A stretch of 31,821 bases of DNA, taken from an uncultured Blautia sp. Its GTDB lineage: Bacteria; Bacillota; Clostridia; Lachnospirales; Lachnospiraceae. Shown piece after piece: positions 8,041 to 15,735 of the stretch (position 1 is its first letter; each line of letters begins with the position of its first letter). The stretch is from assembly GCA_934394545.1 (NCBI GenBank), contig CAKRRG010000032.1, positions 1-31,821 on the forward strand, read 5' to 3'. Below the pieces are notes generated by a model. The model did not search any database, was not told the origin of the DNA, and saw nothing but the letters and a program-made list of their open reading frames with translations. The translations under genes and the position numbers were made by a program.

Positions 8041-9531
8041 CTATTTTTTCCACATTCCTGCCACCAGTACCGTCATATCATCTCTGGCACAATAATCACT
8101 GTATCCCAATACCCGTTCCAGGATACCTCTGCTCATCTCTTTCGGCGTCTCCTCATGAATGTCCATAATGATCTCTTTCATGGTCTCCTCTTCCCGCATG
8201 GACGGCAGCGCATCCAGAACCCCATCTGTCATCATGATCAGATAATCTCCATGATACAGCTTTCTTGATGAAGTCTCAAAGTCCACCTGCTGCATCAGGC
8301 CGGCTGCTAGACTCTCTGAGGAAATTGCCTCCACCCAGTGATCTCTTTTTATAAAAGTAGCAGAAGCCCCTGCTTTCAGGAAATTGCAGATACCTGTATA
8401 AAGATCCACTGCACAAATATCCACTGTGGAAAATTCCCCCTCCTGCCCCTTCATCACAAGAGCTGAATTTACCATTTTAGCTGCTGTCTCCTGGGAAAAG
8501 CCGGATTCCAAAAACTGTTCCAGAAGCTCTACCACTTCTTCGCTCTCCCTGCAAGCCTCCACACCGGAACCCATACCATCAGAAAGGCACATCACAAAAC
8601 GCCCTGCTTCCTCCTGCCGGCAGACATAATTATCTCCGGAAACCTTCTCTTGTTCCTTTGTCAGCTTCGCCACTCCGTAAAGCACCTGATAGCTTACATC
8701 CTCCACAAAATGGACGGTATGATATTCTCCATTTACAATTCTCCGCCCACCACCGGCTGCTGCCATCGGTGTTCCAAATTCCTGGGATAATAGCTGTGCC
8801 ACCTCATTTACGGAAATACACTGCCCGCTTCTTGCTCGCATAGTGAGAAAAATCTGCCTTCTGCCCTCCACCTTATCCATCACCCAGACCTGCTTTACCA
8901 CAATATGTTTTTTCCGAAAAAGTCTCTGTAATTCTGTCATAAGCTGGGAATCTGCAAGTGAAATATCATACAGATCTTCTGCCACCATATCCATGATCTT
9001 AGACATCTCCTGAAGCTGCTGCGCCACTGCCAGCCGGCTTTCAATCATCCGGTTGTCCCATATCAGCTTCTGCCTTGCCCTTATATATGCATTTCCAAGA
9101 GCCTCACTATACCCGGAAAACCGGCTGCAGATGCTCATCCAATCGCTTCTTGTCTCTTGCATGCCCTCCGGATCATTTTCTTCCATAGAACGAATCAGCC
9201 GCTCACTTCTCCGGTACATTTCCTGGTATTGTGCTCCCCAGCAAATATCCCGCTGATAGCAATGGCTGCACACTTCCTCACAGGTCTCCCTTATAATCCC
9301 GTCCACCTGCCCGCTGCTTAAATAATCCTTTCGGTAGGGCAATCCATAAAAGCTGTCTGCCAGCTTTCTAAAAGAAGCCGCATACCGCTCTACCTTCTCC
9401 TTCTGGGGATTTTTCTCTTCGGCGGGCTGTTCCACCTTAAGGAAACTTCTTCCCCGGAAAAAAGTTTTTGCCATGTCCCGCAGAACCAGCATCACACTGA
9501 TTACGAGCATGGCAATAATCCATTCCTGCAT
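8041..9531 (-). CDS. spoIIE: SpoIIE-type PP2C serine phosphatase, short form with a single membrane anchor
   Basis: SpoIIE dephosphorylates the anti-anti-sigma factor SpoIIAA to release sigma-F in the forespore, and takes part in asymmetric septation. Seen here: one N-terminal membrane segment (about residues 3-20), a regulatory region with a cysteine cluster CEEVCSHC..RDICWG (about residues 84-98) also known from SpoIIE, and a C-terminal PP2C domain. Metal-binding aspartates are present: Asp318 in LSDGMGSG, Asp436 in MTDGVLDA, Asp484-Asp485 in ARDDMTV. At 496 residues it lacks the roughly 300-residue ten-helix membrane domain of B. subtilis SpoIIE (about 827). Position after divIC and before tilS is the canonical spoIIE locus, and the promoter looks Spo0A-dependent. 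Start ATG has GGGGAG upstream. Confidence 0.9.
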   Translation of the reverse strand: MQEWIIAMLVISVMLVLRDMAKTFFRGRSFLKVEQPAEEKNPQKEKVERYAASFRKLADSFYGLPYRKDYLSSGQVDGIIRETCEEVCSHCYQRDICWGAQYQEMYRRSERLIRSMEENDPEGMQETRSDWMSICSRFSGYSEALGNAYIRARQKLIWDNRMIESRLAVAQQLQEMSKIMDMVAEDLYDISLADSQLMTELQRLFRKKHIVVKQVWVMDKVEGRRQIFLTMRARSGQCISVNEVAQLLSQEFGTPMAAAGGGRRIVNGEYHTVHFVEDVSYQVLYGVAKLTKEQEKVSGDNYVCRQEEAGRFVMCLSDGMGSGVEACRESEEVVELLEQFLESGFSQETAAKMVNSALVMKGQEGEFSTVDICAVDLYTGICNFLKAGASATFIKRDHWVEAISSESLAAGLMQQVDFETSSRKLYHGDYLIMMTDGVLDALPSMREEETMKEIIMDIHEETPKEMSRGILERVLGYSDYCARDDMTVLVAGMWKK

Positions 9532-9548
9532 ATTCTCCCCTCCCCTGT

Positions 9549-9602
9549 ACAGCCTGTGGCTGTCTTACGCTCCTTCCGGCAGCCCTTTCACGCCAACCGG
9601 AA
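9549..9602 (-). other. Two hairpins in the spoIIE leader
   Basis: ACAGCC-ACA-GGCTGT (9549-9563) abuts the RBS, and TTCCGG/CCGGAA arms lie at 9597-9602 and 9574-9579. They lie between the Spo0A-type promoter and the start codon and could tune translation. No known riboswitch is recognised. Confidence 0.4.
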
Positions 9603-9621
9603 TAGGCAGCTTCTTACACGT

Positions 9622-9665
9622 ATTATAGGGGACAGGTATGAAAATATCTGTCAAACAATGACGAA
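9622..9665 (-). promoter_or_regulatory. Spo0A-type sigma-A promoter of spoIIE (21-bp spacer, tandem 0A boxes)
   Basis: On the minus strand a perfect TTGACA (9649-9654) and a perfect TATAAT (9622-9627) are separated by exactly 21 bp, too wide for unaided sigma-A. Read on the plus strand, TGTCAAA (9649-9655, overlapping the -35) and TGACGAA (9659-9665) are two direct 0A-box-like sequences (consensus TGNCGAA) exactly 10 bp apart. This is the known layout of the B. subtilis spoIIE and spoIIG promoters (21-22 bp spacers with 0A boxes over the -35). The inferred start is near 9615. Confidence 0.8.
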
Positions 9666-9704
9666 CATCAAAAAAAATATATCGTCAGAAACTTCCAAAC
9701 TTCG

Positions 9705-10019
9705 TTATTTCTCTTCCTGGAAAATAATCTCATTCTCCTTCACAAGGCCAAGCTTCTCTCTTGCAGCCTGCTCAGCATACTCATCCGTAAGCATATATTC
9801 CTTCAGTTCCTTAATCTCCTGGGTGCGCGCCTGCTCCTCCTCAATCTGCTGATTCAACGCTTCTGCTCTGGTTTCATAGCCTGCAAGTGATTCTTTCAGT
9901 TCCCTGCTCTGTACCATAAGCGATAACATAAGTATCAAAACGATCAGAGAAATACCAAACATTCCCAGATGATTATACCCTATTGTCTTTTTTCTTCGTT
10001 TTTTCTCTGATTTTCCCAA
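9705..10019 (-). CDS. divIC: Septum formation initiator DivIC (FtsB family)
   Basis: A 104-residue bitopic divisome protein that bridges FtsL and DivIB and helps activate septal wall synthesis. It has a basic N-terminus (SEKKRRKK), one membrane helix (about residues 19-38), then a coiled coil rich in Glu/Gln/Lys (about 40-75) and the conserved end LGLVKENEIIF. The start appears to be TTG at 10019, with GAGGAG at 10031-10036, inside the 3' end of yabQ (47-bp overlap). The next Met comes just before the helix and would remove the basic cytoplasmic tail. The context yabQ-divIC-spoIIE is conserved in Firmicutes. Confidence 0.88.
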   Translation of the reverse strand: MGKSEKKRRKKTIGYNHLGMFGISLIVLILMLSLMVQSRELKESLAGYETRAEALNQQIEEEQARTQEIKELKEYMLTDEYAEQAAREKLGLVKENEIIFQEEK

Positions 10020-10476
10020 ACTGTCTGCCTCTCCTCATCTGCTGATAATTTCCAGCACTATTTTTGTACTGTTTCGCAGATTGCCTAACAAAAATTTTAC
10101 AACGTTTACCCAGAAATAGCAACCGATTTACATATTTTTTAAAAATTTTTTTTACTAATCTGACAGGAATTTCCAGAATCATATAGCAAATTTTTTCAAA
10201 TCCCGGTCTTATTGTCAGATATGTAAGAACTGCCCCGGATGCCATTCCCAAAAGCAGAAAATTCCTTAAAGTCCCCTGATTTATCCTGTAGATTCTGACA
10301 AAGACCAGCAGAGCAACTGCAAGCCAGTAAAAAAGGTCAGATATCCCCACTGCCACCGGACTATGGGGAATGATCCGCCGTATTACCAGAAGCAAGCTAT
10401 AACAAAGCAGCAGTCCTGCTCCTCCGGCAAAAGACTGCAAAAAAAGCCAGGCTTCCTTCCAGATATACGTACTCAC
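9973..10476 (-). CDS. yabQ: Spore cortex biosynthesis protein YabQ
   Basis: A 167-residue membrane protein. Three to four hydrophobic helices cover about residues 10-90 (for example LLLCYSLLLVI and LFYWLAVALLVFV, with Arg-Ile-Tyr-Arg at the cytosolic edge), followed by a basic tail. In B. subtilis YabQ is made in the mother cell, locates to the outer forespore membrane and is required for cortex formation. Identification rests on the YabQ-like helix pattern and the position between yabP (3-bp gap) and divIC. The tail overlaps the divIC start. Confidence 0.85.
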   Translation of the reverse strand: MSTYIWKEAWLFLQSFAGGAGLLLCYSLLLVIRRIIPHSPVAVGISDLFYWLAVALLVFVRIYRINQGTLRNFLLLGMASGAVLTYLTIRPGFEKICYMILEIPVRLVKKIFKKYVNRLLFLGKRCKIFVRQSAKQYKNSAGNYQQMRRGRQFGKIREKTKKKDNRV

Positions 10477-10479
10477 AGC

Positions 10480-10761
10480 TTAACGGAACAGCCTTTTTAA
10501 GAATGGTTCTTCTTCACGGGGGGAATCCTTTGACAAATAGACAAGAGAATCCACATGTCCGGCAAGAGCAGCTTCTCCTTTTTCCAGATTCAGTCCTTTC
10601 ACATGAAGCCCGCTGCCACGAATCTGCAGTCTTCCATCCGCAGTCTGCAAAAGAATTTCTTTCTCATCAAAAGAAATCATATCCTTCACTCCTGTGACAG
10701 ACGCTTCCTTCCTGTTATCCAGCATCAGCCTATGGGAAATACCAGTGACCTTATCCTCCAA
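10480..10761 (-). CDS. yabP: Sporulation protein YabP
   Basis: A 93-residue soluble protein of the YabP/YqfC family, needed with YabQ for sporulation and probably a partner at the forespore membrane. Family hallmarks visible: HRLMLDNRKEASVTGV, DMISFDEKEI, an LQIRGSGLHVKGLNLEKGE segment and SLVYLSK. The start is TTG (10761) after a purine-rich GAGAGAGGG, matching the usual family N-terminus. A good sigma-E promoter lies at 10795-10824, consistent with mother-cell expression. Confidence 0.88.
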   Translation of the reverse strand: MEDKVTGISHRLMLDNRKEASVTGVKDMISFDEKEILLQTADGRLQIRGSGLHVKGLNLEKGEAALAGHVDSLVYLSKDSPREEEPFLKRLFR

Positions 10762-10794
10762 ATCCCTCTCTCCCGAATATGTGGGTTCACAGAT

Positions 10795-10824
10795 AATCTA
10801 TGAATTCTTCTATAAAAATATAAC
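10795..10824 (-). promoter_or_regulatory. Sigma-E promoter of yabPQ
   Basis: On the minus strand GTTATATT (10817-10824) is followed after 14 bp by CATAGATT (10795-10802). The B. subtilis sigma-E consensus is KMATATT-N14-15-CATAYAMT, so the -35 matches nearly fully and the -10 in CATAnnnT. It lies about 34 bp before the yabP start. Confidence 0.7.
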
Positions 10825-10870
10825 CAGTGAGTGCTGGAGCGTGTTAAAAGAAAAAAACAGACGGATTCAG

Positions 10871-11110
10871 TTAAATATACTTATACAGACTCTCAACTTC
10901 CTCTTTCTTCACCGTTTCCTTCACATCCAGCACTTCCACCTTCACATTACGGCTTCCAAACTGGATCTCAATGGTGTCTCCTGTTTTCACCTGGACGGAT
11001 GCCTTGGCAGGCTTATCATTCACCAGCACACGCCCTGCATCGCAGGCCTCATTGGCTACCGTTCTTCTTTTGATCAGACGGGATACCTTCAAAAATTTAT
11101 CTAATCTCAT
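10871..11110 (-). CDS. rqcP: RqcP (YabO) S4-domain RNA-binding protein of ribosome quality control
   Basis: A 79-residue S4-domain protein: MRLDKFLKVSRLIKRR opening, VLVNDKPAK and GDTIEI in the middle, then an acidic/basic tail. In B. subtilis RqcP works with RqcH on obstructed 50S subunits to add poly-alanine tails to stalled nascent chains. The ATG has AGGAG at 11112-11121. It follows hup after a terminator, so it is probably transcribed by read-through from hup. It sits ahead of yabP as in Bacillus. Confidence 0.92.
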   Translation of the reverse strand: MRLDKFLKVSRLIKRRTVANEACDAGRVLVNDKPAKASVQVKTGDTIEIQFGSRNVKVEVLDVKETVKKEEVESLYKYI

Positions 11111-11133
11111 AGCGTTCTCCTAAACTTTCAGAA

Positions 11134-11166
11134 TAAAAAAAGAGGGAACCCCAAAAAGTTCCCCCT
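11134..11166 (-). terminator. Terminator after hup
   Basis: On the minus strand AGGGGGAAC pairs with GTTCCCTCT (one G-T pair), followed by seven T. Partial read-through would supply rqcP and the genes after it. Confidence 0.8.
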
Positions 11167-11183
11167 GGCAAAAGCATCCGCAA

Positions 11184-11459
11184 TTATGCGTTTACCATAT
11201 CTTTTAAAGCCTTACCAGCTTTGAATTTCGGAGCCTTGGAAGCCTCGATCTTCATGGTCTCACCAGTCTGAGGATTTCTTCCCTCTCTGGCAGCTCTCTC
11301 GCTGACTTCGAATGTACCAAAGCCAACTAACTGAACCTTCTCACCTTTTTTCAGTTCTTCTGATACTACGTCGATGAATGATTTTAAAACAGCTTCAACA
11401 TCCTTCTTGGACAGATTGGTTTCTTTAGCCATAGCTGCTACTAATTCAGTCTTGTTCAT
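11184..11459 (-). CDS. hup: HU family DNA-binding protein
   Basis: A 91-residue nucleoid protein that bends and wraps DNA as a dimer. The sequence is a textbook HU: MNKTELVAAMA start, the VQLVGFGTFEV strand, the arm RNPQTGE with the conserved intercalating Pro, and the end KAPKFKAGKALKDMVN. A strong RBS (GAGGAGG) precedes the ATG, and a strong promoter lies at 11492-11520, as expected for an abundant protein. Confidence 0.97.
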   Translation of the reverse strand: MNKTELVAAMAKETNLSKKDVEAVLKSFIDVVSEELKKGEKVQLVGFGTFEVSERAAREGRNPQTGETMKIEASKAPKFKAGKALKDMVNA

Positions 11460-11491
11460 GGTGTTTCCTCCTCTAAAGATTCTTCTATCTA

Positions 11492-11520
11492 TATATATAC
11501 CTTTTGCCCTGTATTGTCAA
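11492..11520 (-). promoter_or_regulatory. Promoter of hup
   Basis: On the minus strand a perfect TTGACA (11515-11520), 17-bp spacer and TATATA (11492-11497). It lies directly after the cotS-family stop codon. Confidence 0.8.
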
Positions 11521-11530
11521 GGTTTTTGCG

Positions 11531-12514
11531 TCAGAAATGGGGGGTTCCAAAGCATTTTTCAGGGAATTTTCCCCATATTTCTTTCTGTGCAATTACCTTT
11601 CTCAGCTTTTCTGTATTCTTTGCAGATATCCAGGCTTTATTATGGGAAATATAATAATTTGCCAGTTTCCAGTATTTTTCCGGATAGGTAAAACGTATTT
11701 TCAAAATCTGCCATTCAGCTGGGGATATTGTCCTTATTTTATCATATTGTTCCAACATTTTGCCTGCAAGAACAACATCCCAGTTATTTTTTTCCAGAAC
11801 CTTTCTCATAAAGCAGTACAAATCCCCGATCTGTACATCAAAAACAAAATGGTCAAAATTGGTCACGGCTGTCAGGCCTTTTCCAAGAATCACATTGTGC
11901 TGGTTAAATTCACCATGGCACACCGTTCCTTCCTTCAACGCTTTTTCCCGTAACGTACTATAATCAGATTGCAAAAGCATTTCCAAGGCCATTTCGCCCT
12001 TTTCCAGGAACCACTGCACACTTCCAAGAAATTCCTTTTCAAACTGGGCGCTTGCCCCTTTTTGCCGGATAAAACTGCGTATCTTGCGAATTTCCCGATT
12101 ATGTCTTGCGTACTCCTCAAAAAGAGAGCGCGTTACATAAGACTGCTCCACAGGCAGCTTCATAGACTTATGTATTTTTGCCAACATTTGTACACTTTTC
12201 AGAATGTCCTCCCAGGATTTCGTATCGCATTCTCTTCCCTCAAACCAGTGCTGCAAGGTATAAGGAATATTATCCTTATCTCTGGTTACCATAGAACCTG
12301 CCTGATTTTCCAGAAATGTATCCACCTGACATCCTTCTGATGACAGTTTTTTTAACAATTCCTGCTGGACAACCAGTTTCTTTTCTGAACCGTGAAATTC
12401 TCTCAGAATCAAAATCCCCTGCTCTGTGCGGCATAACAGAGCACCACGGGTACGTGATGAAGACCTGGCCTCTATTCCATACTGGGTCAAGGTGCTAAGA
12501 CCATAATCATACAA
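11531..12514 (-). CDS. CotS-family spore coat protein (kinase-like fold)
   Basis: About 327 residues with an aminoglycoside-phosphotransferase-like fold, as in spore coat proteins CotS, YutH and CotI. N-lobe: RGALLC and ILILREFHGSEKKL with the ATP-site Lys/Glu region. C-lobe: catalytic-loop equivalent VCHGEFNQHN and NFDHFVFD. The usual HGD is HGE here. I prefer TTG at 12514 as start because GGGGGGA lies just upstream; a GTG at 12532 adds six residues but has no RBS. The conserved YDYGL opening supports the later start. A sigma-E/K-like promoter lies upstream. The substrate, if any, is unknown. It lies between cca and hup, apart from other coat genes. Confidence 0.8.
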   Translation of the reverse strand: MYDYGLSTLTQYGIEARSSSRTRGALLCRTEQGILILREFHGSEKKLVVQQELLKKLSSEGCQVDTFLENQAGSMVTRDKDNIPYTLQHWFEGRECDTKSWEDILKSVQMLAKIHKSMKLPVEQSYVTRSLFEEYARHNREIRKIRSFIRQKGASAQFEKEFLGSVQWFLEKGEMALEMLLQSDYSTLREKALKEGTVCHGEFNQHNVILGKGLTAVTNFDHFVFDVQIGDLYCFMRKVLEKNNWDVVLAGKMLEQYDKIRTISPAEWQILKIRFTYPEKYWKLANYYISHNKAWISAKNTEKLRKVIAQKEIWGKFPEKCFGTPHF

Positions 12515-12560
12515 TAAAAATCCCCCCGTCACTCACAGAAAAAGCATCTTCAGATACCTT

Positions 12561-12591
12561 CTATCTTATGAGTGGGAGGGATACGTTATTC
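12561..12591 (-). promoter_or_regulatory. Candidate mother-cell (sigma-E or sigma-K) promoter of the cotS-family gene
   Basis: On the minus strand GAATAAC (12585-12591) is followed after 14 bp by CATAAGAT, extended to CATAAGATAG. It matches part of the sigma-E consensus and also the sigma-K -10 CATAnnnTA. It overlaps the cca stop codon and would give a leader of about 40 nt. Moderate match only. Confidence 0.4.
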
Positions 12592-13926
12592 TAAATATGC
12601 TGCCAGAGCTAGCAGCTTCTCCTTTTCATTCAATCCAGGATCCTCAAGAACTGCGTCAAGAAGCTTGTGCAGCACATTTCCCAGTTCTTTTCCCGGCTTC
12701 ATGCCAGCTGCAATAAGATCATTTCCTGTAACTGCAAGTCCCTTCATGGAAACACACTCTCCTTTTTCCATGATTTCCTCGAAGGTCTTGCGGACTCCGG
12801 CCTGGCGGGCTGCTTTCTCTTCCCCACGGTAATTGCTTTTCGCCTTATTGTCTGCATACTGAACCTCCATCCACATGGGAAAAAGATCTTCTCCTATCAT
12901 ATTCACAGCCTTACGCACATCAACAGAAGCAGGTGTGGGACGCAGATCATGCCACCGGATCAGACGGCAAACCTTTGCTATGGTATCATTGTCAAATTTC
13001 AGACGGCGAAGAATACTCTTGGCCATTTTTTCTCCGACAATCGCATGGGTTTTGAAATGATCTCTTCCATTTTCATCTGTCTTTCTCACTACAGGCTTGG
13101 CAATATCATGAAGCAGCATGGTCAGCCGCAGTACCTTGTCCTCACGCACATATAAAAGACTGTTAAGAATGTGTTCCCCCACATTATAACAATGATGAGG
13201 AGTGTTCTGCGGGGTCTCCATGCAGCAGTCAAATTCCGGCAGAAATTCCTTTGTAACTCCGGCTTCATAAGCAATCCGAAGATAATCAGGATGTGGAGAT
13301 ACCAAAAGCTTCACAAGCTCTACCTGAATCCTCTCTGCGCTTACATGCTTCAGATTGGGTGCCAGTACCGAAAGCGCTGCTCTCGTCTTCTCCTCCAGGG
13401 AAAAGCCCAGCTGGGCAGAAAAACGTACTGCACGCATGATTCTCAGCGCATCTTCCGTAAAGCGTTCCAGAGGATTTCCCACACAGCGGATGACTTTTTT
13501 CTCCAGATCCTCTTGGCCCCGGAAGAAATCAGCCAGTCCTTTTTTCGGATTATACGCCATGGCATTAATTGTAAAGTCTCTACGCTTCAGATCCTCTTCA
13601 AGGCTTGCTGTAAAGGTTACCTCCTTTGGATGGCGGCCATCCTCATACTCTCCGTCTACACGATAAGTAGTAACCTCGAAGCCTTCCTGTTCCAGCATTA
13701 CCGTCACCGTCCCATGCGCGATTCCGGTGTCCACTGTCCTTCGGAACAATTCTTTCACCTGCTCCGGCTTGGCTGAAGTCGTGATATCCCAATCATTCGG
13801 CGTTCTCCCAAGAAGGACATCCCGCACACAGCCACCTACTGCATAAGCCTCAAAGCCAGCCGCTTCCAAAGTATTTATGATAAATTCAACCTTATGTGGA
13901 ATTTCAAAATGCATCTTTTTTATCAT
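12586..13926 (-). CDS. cca: CCA tRNA nucleotidyltransferase with HD domain
   Basis: A class II nucleotidyltransferase that builds or repairs the 3' CCA of tRNAs. The head domain shows GGCVRD (residues 31-36) and catalytic DWD (Asp45, Asp47), RRDFTINAMAYN and the neck region RIMRAVRFSAQLGF. An HD motif (LLHDIAKP) in the C-terminal half suggests an added phosphohydrolase-type domain, common in clostridial homologs. The start ATG (13926) overlaps the proS stop as TAATG, so translation is probably coupled and expression follows the proS T-box. The frame extends further upstream inside proS, but those residues do not look like the family. The only tRNA in this window lacks an encoded CCA. Confidence 0.93.
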   Translation of the reverse strand: MIKKMHFEIPHKVEFIINTLEAAGFEAYAVGGCVRDVLLGRTPNDWDITTSAKPEQVKELFRRTVDTGIAHGTVTVMLEQEGFEVTTYRVDGEYEDGRHPKEVTFTASLEEDLKRRDFTINAMAYNPKKGLADFFRGQEDLEKKVIRCVGNPLERFTEDALRIMRAVRFSAQLGFSLEEKTRAALSVLAPNLKHVSAERIQVELVKLLVSPHPDYLRIAYEAGVTKEFLPEFDCCMETPQNTPHHCYNVGEHILNSLLYVREDKVLRLTMLLHDIAKPVVRKTDENGRDHFKTHAIVGEKMAKSILRRLKFDNDTIAKVCRLIRWHDLRPTPASVDVRKAVNMIGEDLFPMWMEVQYADNKAKSNYRGEEKAARQAGVRKTFEEIMEKGECVSMKGLAVTGNDLIAAGMKPGKELGNVLHKLLDAVLEDPGLNEKEKLLALAAYLE

Positions 13927-15365
13927 TAATAAGCACGACCCCAATATACCATCTTCTTGGCAGGTTTTCCACAGCATACGCATACATCACTTAACTGCTC
14001 CTGCTCAAACGGCATACATCTGGATGTTGCCTGAACATCCTCTTTGATTTTATCTTCACATTCGCGGTTACCGCACCACATAGCCTTAACAAATCCTGGC
14101 TTTGTGTTAATTGTTTCTTTGAATTCCTCATAGTTGATTGCTACATAGGTATGAGCCTCTCTGTGAGCTCTTGCTCTCTCCAGCATTTCCTTCTGCATCG
14201 TGTCCAGAATTTCCTGAACCTTAACTGCAAGTTCTTCAAATTTCACAACATATTTCTCTCTGGTGTCTCTTCTGCAGATAACAGCCTGTCCGTTCTCAAT
14301 ATCCTTCGGACCGCACTCAATTCTTACCGGAATACCACGCATTTCCTGCTCTGCGAACTTGAATCCCGGACTCTTGTCTGTGACATCTGCTTTTACGCGG
14401 ATTCCAGCTGCTTTCAGGATCTGTGTCAGTTCTTCTGCCTTCTCCAGAACACCCTCTTTTCTCTGCTGGATCGGAATTACAACCGCCTGAACCGGAGCAA
14501 TTCTCGGCGGAAGTACAAGTCCGCTGTTGTCACCATGAACCATGATCAGCGCACCGATCATACGGGTTGTCATTCCCCAGGATGTCTGATGTACATACTG
14601 GAGCTGATTATTTTTGTCTGTATACTGAATGCCGAATGCTCTTGCAAAACCATCGCCAAAATTATGGCTTGTTCCTGACTGAAGTGCTTTTCCGTCATGC
14701 ATCAGGGACTCAATGGTATAGGTAGCTTCAGCACCTGCAAATTTTTCCTTTTCTGTTTTCTGGCCTTTCACAACCGGAATTGCAAGTACTTCCTCGCAGA
14801 AGTCTGCATACAGGTTCAGCATCTGAATGGTACGTTCTTTTGCTTCCTCAGCTGTTGCATGAGCGGTATGGCCTTCCTGCCATAAGAACTCACGGGAACG
14901 AAGGAATGGACGGGTTGTCTTCTCCCAACGAACTACAGAACACCACTGATTATATACCTTCGGCAGATCTCTGTGTGACTGGATCTCCTTCTGGTAGAAA
15001 TCACAGAACAGGGTCTCTGATGTAGGACGTACACAAAGACGCTCCTGAAGCTGGTCAAGTCCACCATGTGTTACCCATGCTACCTCTGGGGCAAATCCCT
15101 CTACATGATCCTTTTCTTTGTCAAGAAGAGATTCCGGAATGAACATTGGCATATATACATTCTCTACACCTGTCTCTTTAAATCTGCGGTCAAGCTCTTT
15201 CTGGATGTTCTCCCAGATTGCATATCCTGCAGGTTTGATCGCCATACAGCCCTTTACGCTTGTATAGCCGCAAAGCTCAGCTTTTTTTACAACATCCGTA
15301 TACCACTGTGCAAAATCCACATCCATAGAAGTGATCGCTTCTACCATTTTCTTTTCTTTTGCCAT
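13926..15365 (-). CDS. proS: Prolyl-tRNA synthetase (short, eukaryote/archaeal-type)
   Basis: A 479-residue class II aminoacyl-tRNA synthetase that charges tRNA-Pro. It is the short form without the bacterial editing insertion: motif 2 region [20 protein letters not shown], motif 3 containing VLPPRIAP, an anticodon-binding domain (about residues 285-390), and the C-terminal zinc-type domain with WCGNRECE and [10 protein letters not shown], ending in the typical WGRAY. The ATG has GGAGA upstream (AAAAGGAGATAATT). It is preceded by a T-box leader with a Pro specifier and is followed by cca with a one-base overlap. Confidence 0.96.
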   Translation of the reverse strand: MAKEKKMVEAITSMDVDFAQWYTDVVKKAELCGYTSVKGCMAIKPAGYAIWENIQKELDRRFKETGVENVYMPMFIPESLLDKEKDHVEGFAPEVAWVTHGGLDQLQERLCVRPTSETLFCDFYQKEIQSHRDLPKVYNQWCSVVRWEKTTRPFLRSREFLWQEGHTAHATAEEAKERTIQMLNLYADFCEEVLAIPVVKGQKTEKEKFAGAEATYTIESLMHDGKALQSGTSHNFGDGFARAFGIQYTDKNNQLQYVHQTSWGMTTRMIGALIMVHGDNSGLVLPPRIAPVQAVVIPIQQRKEGVLEKAEELTQILKAAGIRVKADVTDKSPGFKFAEQEMRGIPVRIECGPKDIENGQAVICRRDTREKYVVKFEELAVKVQEILDTMQKEMLERARAHREAHTYVAINYEEFKETINTKPGFVKAMWCGNRECEDKIKEDVQATSRCMPFEQEQLSDVCVCCGKPAKKMVYWGRAY

Positions 15366-15404
15366 AATTATCTCCTTTTCATCTTTATATATTTTTTATT
15401 ACAT

Positions 15405-15690
15405 AAAAAAAGACCCTTCATCCCTGCAAAAAGGGACCGAAAGGCTTCGGCGGTACCACCCTGATTAACACCGGATCAAAGGAAATATCCTTTCCCAGAC
15501 TTCTATTCCGCTGCTCACTCAATTATCCCGATAACGTAGGACATACGCCGTACTTCAATTGTACGAGGCTCCAAGGCCGGTTCCATGAATTGCGCACAAA
15601 ATCCTCACACCAGCACCTTTCGGTTTGGATTTCTCTCTGAGATTGCTCCTCATGTACTATTCTCTTCATCGCCGTTACATTATAGATGAA
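15405..15690 (-). promoter_or_regulatory. T-box riboswitch (proline specifier CCG) controlling proS-cca
   Basis: Read on the minus strand, the leader shows T-box landmarks in order: AACGGCGATGAAGAG at the base of stem I (15662-15676), AGAGAGAAATCC, GGTGCTGGTGTGAGGATT (distal stem I), GGAA-CCG-GCCTTGGAGCC (specifier loop, codon CCG at 15578-15580), and the T-box core AGGGTGGTACCGC (15450-15462). The terminator follows at 15405-15447: CCTTTCGGTCCCT pairs with AGGGATGAAGGG, then seven T. Uncharged tRNA-Pro would pair through its anticodon and its 3' NCCA to stabilise the antiterminator. The specifier is read from the conserved GAA-codon-purine context. Confidence 0.93.
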
Positions 15691-15699
15691 TATTATTTT

Positions 15700-15733
15700 A
15701 ACTGTTTTCCAGGCATTTGTCTGGAAAACAGTT
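15700..15733 (-). repeat. 13-bp perfect inverted repeat at the proS transcription start
   Basis: AACTGTTTTCCAG (15700-15712) and its exact complement (15721-15733) surround an 8-base loop. It lies immediately downstream of the -10 and covers the expected +1, so the T-box RNA would begin with this hairpin, or a repressor could bind here. On the plus strand it is followed by TTTTATTTT and would resemble a terminator, but there is no plus-strand gene to end. Confidence 0.7.
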
Positions 15734-15735
15734 TT

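Noticed and set aside
15700..15733. Terminator of the LtaS-like gene
   Set aside because: On the minus strand the hairpin is not followed by a T-run; the T-rich side is on the plus strand, where no gene ends.
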